From Candidatus Sumerlaeota bacterium (lineage in GTDB: Bacteria > Sumerlaeota > Sumerlaeia > MWCT01), in assembly GCA_026398545.1 (NCBI GenBank), contig JAPLSR010000025.1, positions 1 through 6,196 of the forward strand: a DNA stretch of 6,196 bases, written 5' to 3'. Within the stretch, counting starts at the first letter, position 1. Each line of letters begins with the position of its first letter. Position numbers and translations under genes: made by a program. Below are positions 1 through 4,434 of the stretch, one piece after another. The notes beneath the pieces were generated by a model. It did no database searches, was not told the origin of the DNA, and saw only the letters and a list, made by a program, of their open reading frames with translations.

Positions 1-347
1 GCAATGTACCTTCTCCGAACAGCGGTTTTGTGGCGGTTGCGGCGTGCTGGGATCATAGCCTTGGTCTGAAAGGAGATGGCTCTATTGTCGCCTGGGGGCA
101 GAACGATTATGGCCAATGCAATGTCCCCTCTCCGAACAGCGGTTTTGGGGCGGTGGCGGCGGGCGAGAATTACAGCCTGGGTCTGAAGGGAGACGGCTCT
201 ATTGTCGCCTGGGGGAATAATGCTTATGGACAATGCAATGTCCCTTCTCCGAACAGCGGTTTTGTGGCGGTTGCGGCGGGAGCTTTTCACAACCTGGGTA
301 TAAGGACAACCCCCAGCGCCGCCGCCCACTGGTTCCTTTACGAATAA
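1..347 (+). CDS. RCC1-repeat protein, C-terminal part (5' end outside window)
   Basis: The reading frame is open from the left edge to a TAA at 345-347, so only the last ~114 residues are seen. They form two full 39-residue repeats and the start of a third. Each repeat carries the RCC1-type signatures VAVAAG, HSLGLKGDGSIVAWG and YGQCNVP. RCC1 repeats fold as blades of a seven-bladed propeller; in bacteria such proteins are often secreted or surface proteins that bind partners, usually without known function. In the first visible repeat the glycine of VAAG is a cysteine (VAACWDHS). After the third half-repeat the protein ends in a short unrelated tail (TTPSAAAHWFLYE), with no LPXTG, PEP-CTERM or autotransporter-like anchor visible. 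A GTG at 30 is in frame but lies inside a repeat, so it is not a credible start. The family call is firm; the function is unknown. Confidence 0.85.
   Translation, partial: NVPSPNSGFVAVAACWDHSLGLKGDGSIVAWGQNDYGQCNVPSPNSGFGAVAAGENYSLGLKGDGSIVAWGNNAYGQCNVPSPNSGFVAVAAGAFHNLGIRTTPSAAAHWFLYE
3..302 (+). repeat. Tandem 117-bp coding repeats (RCC1 blades)
   Basis: Repeat units start at 3, 120 and 237, with a period of exactly 117 bases (39 codons). The third unit diverges after about 22 codons. The segment TCTCCGAACAGCGGTTTT is identical in all three (12-29, 129-146, 246-263), and the segment coding for GSIVAWG is identical in the first two. Near-identity at synonymous positions points to recent duplication or gene conversion rather than old blades held by selection on protein alone. 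The array continues off the left edge, so its copy number cannot be counted. Confidence 0.9.
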
Positions 348-417
348 AAAAACATATAAATGTCTTACTGGTGAGAAAATAGAATGAGTTGTCGTTGACT
401 TCCCGCCAAATCTGACC

Positions 418-462
418 CTCAAATATTCTTAAATTCTCAAATATTCTATTCTCAAATATTTT
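418..462. repeat. Three direct copies of CTCAAATATT upstream of the hisD-like gene
   Basis: CTCAAATATT occurs at 418-427, 436-445 and 451-460. The last two copies sit in a 15-base tandem duplication (433-447 and 448-462, 14 of 15 bases equal). Each copy contains the self-complementary core AATATT. The array ends against the Shine-Dalgarno sequence of the following gene. It could be slippage-made filler in an AT-rich spacer or a repeated regulator site; the sequence alone does not decide. Confidence 0.7.
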
Positions 463-467
463 GGAGG
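463..467 (+). promoter_or_regulatory. Ribosome binding site of the hisD-like gene
   Basis: GGAGG lies 8 bases before the ATG at 476, which is ideal spacing. This favours ATG 476 over the in-frame TTG at 461, which overlaps the site itself, and over the TTG at 473. Confidence 0.75.
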
Positions 468-475
468 ATATCTTG

Positions 476-1750
476 ATGTATTATCGGGAAATCAAAAAAG
501 CAAAGCCGGTGATTGAAGAAGACATCCGCCAACTTCAGGAAAGGGTTGGCGCCATTCTCAAGAGAGTCCGGGACGAAGGGGACGATGCACTGCGCCATTA
601 CTCAAAGACATTTGATGGCTTCGAGCCGGAGTCTTTTCTAATCTTGCCGGAACAAGCCGCAAAGGCAAAGGAGCATCTTCCCGCTGAAGTGATTGAAGAA
701 TTGGATGTTGCCATCGAACAGGTGAGCGCCTTTGCCCGAACTCAAAAGGAGAGCATGGTCTCCTTTGAGAAGGAGTTTCTGCCTGGAATGCGGATGGGAC
801 AGAGAATCATACCGGTGGACTCCTGCGGCTGTTACGTCCCTGCCGGTCGCTATCCCTGCCTTACCTCTGCAGTGATGTCGGTGATTCCCGCTAAGGTAGC
901 AGGAGTGAACCGAATCGTGGCATGCAGTCCTCCCGGGCGCGATGGGTCCATTAATCCCGGGATTCTATACACGATGTTCAGGATGGGGGTGGACGAGATG
1001 TATTGCCTCGGTGGGGCTCACGCCATTGGCGCCCTCGCCTTCGGAACTGAATCCATTCGGCGGGTCGACCTCATTGTGGGACCCGGGAATCAATATGTCA
1101 TGGAAGCCAAACGTCAGGTTTTTGGGACGGTTGGTATCGATTTTCTTGCCGGTCCGAGCGAGTGTATGGTCATCGCGGATGAAACAGCCAGAGCCGATTA
1201 CATTGCAGCCGACATCCTTGCGCAATGTGAGCATGACCCCAACGCCCGGGGCGCTCTGGTCACCACCTCTGAGCGGCTTGCCCTGGAAACCCTGAGGGAA
1301 ATTGAACGCCAATTGAAGGAGAGAACGACCGAGGAAGTGGCTCGCGCTTCCTGGGAAAACAAGGGCGTGGTGGTCCTCGTCTCCAGTCTGGAGGATGCCG
1401 CAAGGTATGCCAACGAATACGCGCCCGAACATCTTGAAATCCACACATCCGCGCCGAGAGAGATTCTACCGCTCCTGAAACATTATGGGTCTCTCTTCCT
1501 GGGACAGAACACGGCAGAAGTCTATGCAGACAAGATTGCCGGAACAAATCACATTCTGCCAACCGGCGGCGCCGCGCGCTATACCGGCGGATTGTGGGTG
1601 GGCATGTTCATGAAAGTGGTGACTCACATGGAGGTGAATCTTCAGGCGTCCCTATTACTGGCAAAATATGCCGAGACCCAGGCAACTTATGAAGGAATGG
1701 ACGCCCACCGCTTTGCGGCCGCCATTCGCCTGAAGACTCTCAAAGGATAG
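476..1750 (+). CDS. hisD: Histidinol dehydrogenase family protein (HisD or HisD paralogue)
   Basis: This is a full-length 424-residue member of the HisD family, zinc enzymes that oxidise an alcohol to a carboxylate in two NAD-dependent steps; classically L-histidinol to histidine in the cytoplasm. Matched to E. coli HisD numbering, the zinc ligands are Q250, H253 (in QCEHD), D352 and H411. The catalytic pair is E318-H319 (APEHLEI). Substrate-site residues S228 (AGPSE), H359 (NHILPT) and E406 are also present, and the NAD-region block VGPGNQYV is at 201-208. The C-terminal block around 368-380 reads ARYTGGLWVGMF, where biosynthetic enzymes usually have a run like RFSSPLSV. From memory, that variant is typical of HisD paralogues outside histidine operons, such as sulfopropanediol dehydrogenase. 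No other his gene is nearby, and the gene is followed after 29 bases by an amino-acid-dehydrogenase-like gene, so a catabolic or specialised role is plausible. Family is certain; the substrate is open. Confidence 0.92.
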   Translation: MYYREIKKAKPVIEEDIRQLQERVGAILKRVRDEGDDALRHYSKTFDGFEPESFLILPEQAAKAKEHLPAEVIEELDVAIEQVSAFARTQKESMVSFEKEFLPGMRMGQRIIPVDSCGCYVPAGRYPCLTSAVMSVIPAKVAGVNRIVACSPPGRDGSINPGILYTMFRMGVDEMYCLGGAHAIGALAFGTESIRRVDLIVGPGNQYVMEAKRQVFGTVGIDFLAGPSECMVIADETARADYIAADILAQCEHDPNARGALVTTSERLALETLREIERQLKERTTEEVARASWENKGVVVLVSSLEDAARYANEYAPEHLEIHTSAPREILPLLKHYGSLFLGQNTAEVYADKIAGTNHILPTGGAARYTGGLWVGMFMKVVTHMEVNLQASLLLAKYAETQATYEGMDAHRFAAAIRLKTLKG

Positions 1751-1763
1751 TAAAGCCTGCATC

Positions 1764-1768
1764 GGAGG
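1764..1768 (+). promoter_or_regulatory. Ribosome binding site of the oxidoreductase gene
   Basis: GGAGG lies 11 bases before the ATG at 1780, slightly long but usable. An in-frame GTG at 1768 overlaps the site, so it is unlikely to be the start. Translation from 1780 begins MRTLRIVQYGVGAMG, which places the Rossmann motif at the usual distance from the N-terminus. Confidence 0.65.
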
Positions 1769-1779
1769 TGGATGAGCTC

Positions 1780-2856
1780 ATGAGAACTCTAAGAATCGTT
1801 CAATACGGCGTGGGAGCCATGGGCAGTAATATGGTGAAGCTGCTCCAGAGCAAATCAGCAGTCCGGATTGTTGGGGCCATTGACCATGACCCTGCAAAGG
1901 TGGGTAAGGATCTAAGTGAAGTGTCCGACCTTAACAAGCCCATGGGCATCAAAATCGCATACCCGCCCGAGAATGTGCTCGACGACGGTCCAATAGATGT
2001 TGTCCTTCATGCAACGACGGCTTTCCTGAAGGATGCTTATCCACAAATTCTTGCCATTCTGGAAAGGAGAGCAAACGTTATCACCATCTGCCAGGAGCTG
2101 TTTTTCCCCCTGGGCAGGAACAGGGAAATGGCTATGGAGATTGACCGAAAAGCACGGGAGATGGGAGTCGGTGTCACGGCGGTCGGCATCAATCCGGGGT
2201 TTGTAATGGACATCGTTCCCATTGTCTGCTCAGTCCCATGCTGGGAGGTGAAGCGGGTTTTCGTTCGGCGAGTGGTGGATTTCTCGCCCTACGGGCCCGA
2301 TGAGATGAGACACATCGGCGCCGGCATCAGTCCCCAGGAGTTTCTGGAAGGGGTGAAACAAGGCATCATTGGCCATATCGGGCTTCTGGAGACTGCCGCG
2401 ATGGTGGCTCATTGTCTTGGGCTCCCCGTTGACGAACTGCGCCAGACTAAGGAGCCGGTGATTACTCGGAAGCAGAGGGCAAGTCGTTTCATAACCATTG
2501 CCCCGGGAAGCGTGTGCGGATTCAGGCAAAATGTGGCGGGTCTTCGCAATGGAGAGACCCTGCTTGATTTCAGGATGGTCGGTATTGTTTGCCCCGATTC
2601 GGAGGAAGATGGTGTCACGTTGGGCGACTATACCAGAATTGAAGGCACTCCGAATGTGGACATTACCATCAAGGAAGAAATTGCCCAGAAGGGAGGCATG
2701 GGCACAGCCGCAGTGGCGGTGAATATGATTCCCAGGATTTTGAATGCTCCGCCGGGTTTTCACACCATGAATACCTTGGCGTTGCCCTATATATGGAACG
2801 GCGGTCTTGAACCCCCTCCGATTCAGAAAATTACCACCTCCTTCTTGGTTTTATGA
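1780..2856 (+). CDS. NAD(P)-dependent oxidoreductase, 2,4-diaminopentanoate dehydrogenase-like
   Basis: The 358-residue protein opens with a Rossmann nucleotide-binding motif G10-V-G-A-M-G15, with an acidic residue (D35) after the second strand. Such proteins are often labelled dihydrodipicolinate reductase because of their DapB-like N-terminus. True DapB is about 270 residues and has a different substrate domain. The order of motifs here follows 2,4-diaminopentanoate dehydrogenase of clostridial ornithine fermentation as I recall it: ICQELFFP (103-110), GINPGFVMD (136-144), FSPYGP (168-173), RQTKEPV (221-227), GDYTRIEGTPNVDI (282-295) and VNMIPRILNAPPG (314-326). That enzyme deaminates its substrate oxidatively with NAD(P). 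The ornithine-pathway partners (aminomutase, thiolase-like genes) are absent, so the real substrate is probably another amino acid or amine. The gene sits 29 bases after the HisD-like gene, with its own ribosome binding site, suggesting cotranscription. The C-terminal tail (about 340-358) appears longer than usual. The family call is good; the specific activity is inferred. Confidence 0.8.
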   Translation: MRTLRIVQYGVGAMGSNMVKLLQSKSAVRIVGAIDHDPAKVGKDLSEVSDLNKPMGIKIAYPPENVLDDGPIDVVLHATTAFLKDAYPQILAILERRANVITICQELFFPLGRNREMAMEIDRKAREMGVGVTAVGINPGFVMDIVPIVCSVPCWEVKRVFVRRVVDFSPYGPDEMRHIGAGISPQEFLEGVKQGIIGHIGLLETAAMVAHCLGLPVDELRQTKEPVITRKQRASRFITIAPGSVCGFRQNVAGLRNGETLLDFRMVGIVCPDSEEDGVTLGDYTRIEGTPNVDITIKEEIAQKGGMGTAAVAVNMIPRILNAPPGFHTMNTLALPYIWNGGLEPPPIQKITTSFLVL

Positions 2857-2910
2857 TATAAGGTTAAAACGATAAAAACATGGCAATAATGCAAGAATAG
2901 GAGAAGCAAG

Positions 2911-4395
2911 ATGAACCATAAGAATATTTCACCAAAAAATAAAGCAGTCTTTTTCGTAATTATTTTTTCGGGATTTTTTTCTCTTTTTAATTTTTGCTTT
3001 GCGTGGGAAACTGTTGCGCCGGGCATGGAATATCAACAGTTTACTCTCTCTGGACCGGTTAATATATTTGTTGTGAGAGCCTCAAGGGCGAATCCCAATC
3101 TGGTAATTGATAGTATGATGTCACAAGGCAAAATTCGCACCGGCTTGGAAACTGTGCGCAATATGGCAAACCGCTATGAGGGTTATGTCAATTATTCCAA
3201 AGAACAATATGATGTGGTCGCCGCAATCAATGGCGATTATTTCAGTTATTCCACCAACTATCCCACTCAAGGCCAGGTAATCTCCGGGAATTTTGTTGAC
3301 CGATATCCTGATTACGGCGGCACGGGAATATTTGGTTGGAAGCGCGATGGTTCAGTATTCGTGGATGCGAATATCGTGAATACAGGTATTAATCGGCAAT
3401 ATATCAAATTTGAAAATGAGGAGCAGTATGAACTCACAGATTTGAATGTGGCGCGTGGCACCAACCAATTAATTTTATATACGCCCCAGTTCGATAACCA
3501 CACCTATACCAATAATGCCGGCACAGAACTGCTGGTGAAAATAAGCAATATGCCATTGCTCATCGAGCAGGATACCACCGGGACAATTACTGAGAAACAC
3601 ATTAATCAGGGCTCAACCTGGATTCCATTTGATTGTGTGGTTATTTCTGGCAATGGAACAGCAGCTACCCCGCTGAATAATCACAATGTCGGTGAAGTTG
3701 TAATAGTCCGATTGCGTGTAAAGAGCTATGGGGATTATACCGGTGGTACCGAGCCGGGGCGCAACTGGGAATATGCGTATGCCTCGGTTGGCGGGGCTGG
3801 CTGGATTGTTAAAAGTGGAGTCGTTCCTTCAGATGACTGGTCAAATGATCAAGGCGCCATAATACGCGATCCACGAACAGCCACCGCTTTTAATGAGGAT
3901 TATATTTACTTTGTCGTGGTTGATGGACGCACAGGAATAAGCATTGGTATGACTTTTACCGAACTCGGGAATTTCTGTTTGAATTATTTACAGGCCGACC
4001 ATGCAGTAACGCTTGATGGCGGCGGGTCATCAACAATGGTAGTGAATGGCATGGTAAAAAATCACCCTTCAGATGGTGCTGAACGCGCCGTGTCAAATGG
4101 ACTAATGATGGCGCTGGTTTCGCCAGCACCAATCTCCACACAGTTTGGAACTGGCGATAGAGTCGGGACATTTGCGTTGACAAATCTCTACCTGGGTCCC
4201 GGAACAAATTATGGTATTGTTGCAACAGCTCCATCCAGTCAGGGAGGGGGGATTGTAGAACATTCTTTTAATGGCGTATATGCTAAAGGGAATTATTGGT
4301 GGAAATGGAAATTCGGCGCCACTGAAGGCTGGTCAGCGGAAACATCCCTTATGAGTATAACAAACGTCTCAAATAACTGGGAGAAATATTATTAA
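2911..4395 (+). CDS. Secreted phosphodiester glycosidase (NAGPA family) with C-terminal SH3-like domain
   Basis: The 494-residue protein starts at an ATG 7 bases after AGGAG (2899-2903). Residues 1-31 are a signal peptide: basic N-region, hydrophobic core 12-28 and likely cleavage after CFA31. The mature part matches the NAGPA/phosphodiester glycosidase family, named after the human enzyme that removes GlcNAc from GlcNAc-1-phospho-mannose. In bacteria it is linked to envelope or exopolysaccharide glycans. Signatures seen are AAINGDYF (104-111), VGGAGWIV (293-300), RDPRTATAF (319-327), VVDGRTGIS (336-344), LDGGGSST (368-375) and KNHPSDGAERAVSNG (384-398). From about 417 to 487 an SH3-like segment follows (LYLGPGTNYG, NYWWKWKFG, EGWS), typical of cell-wall or glycan attachment. 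The DNA is AT-richer than the genes upstream. The next gene begins 39 bases downstream and also encodes an envelope enzyme, so the two are probably cotranscribed. The substrate cannot be told. Confidence 0.88.
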   Translation: MNHKNISPKNKAVFFVIIFSGFFSLFNFCFAWETVAPGMEYQQFTLSGPVNIFVVRASRANPNLVIDSMMSQGKIRTGLETVRNMANRYEGYVNYSKEQYDVVAAINGDYFSYSTNYPTQGQVISGNFVDRYPDYGGTGIFGWKRDGSVFVDANIVNTGINRQYIKFENEEQYELTDLNVARGTNQLILYTPQFDNHTYTNNAGTELLVKISNMPLLIEQDTTGTITEKHINQGSTWIPFDCVVISGNGTAATPLNNHNVGEVVIVRLRVKSYGDYTGGTEPGRNWEYAYASVGGAGWIVKSGVVPSDDWSNDQGAIIRDPRTATAFNEDYIYFVVVDGRTGISIGMTFTELGNFCLNYLQADHAVTLDGGGSSTMVVNGMVKNHPSDGAERAVSNGLMMALVSPAPISTQFGTGDRVGTFALTNLYLGPGTNYGIVATAPSSQGGGIVEHSFNGVYAKGNYWWKWKFGATEGWSAETSLMSITNVSNNWEKYY

Positions 4396-4420
4396 GCCTT
4401 AAATCCACAATCATGATGAT

Positions 4421-4424
4421 GGAG
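4421..4424 (+). promoter_or_regulatory. Ribosome binding site of the SGNH-C39 gene
   Basis: GGAG lies 10 bases before the ATG at 4435. Three overlapping ATGs at 4413-4421 are in a different frame that stops at once, so they are not the start. ATG 4435 leaves a polar N-terminal tail before the membrane segment. Confidence 0.55.
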
Positions 4425-4434
4425 ATAATTTATA

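Noticed and set aside
395..400. TTGACT as a -35 box for the hisD-like operon
   Set aside because: It is close to TTGACA, but 16-18 bases downstream there is no convincing -10 hexamer; the best AT-rich candidate (TATTCT at 424-429) is 23 bases away.
965..1444. Open frames on the minus strand over the hisD-like gene (also 1198-1446 and 1260-1562)
   Set aside because: They lie wholly within a gene with clear family motifs, give no recognisable protein and have no ribosome binding site; they are shadows of GC-rich coding DNA.
2230..2763. 177-codon minus-strand frame opposite the oxidoreductase gene
   Set aside because: No recognisable motif, and it is completely covered by a well-supported gene on the other strand.
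1780..2856. Annotation as dihydrodipicolinate reductase (dapB)
   Set aside because: The protein is about 90 residues longer than DapB, and its motifs after the Rossmann fold follow the diaminopentanoate dehydrogenase family instead.
2848..2870. Inverted repeat GTTTTA / TAAAAC after the oxidoreductase gene as a terminator
   Set aside because: Only six A/T-rich pairs with an 11-base loop and no T-run after it; too weak to call.
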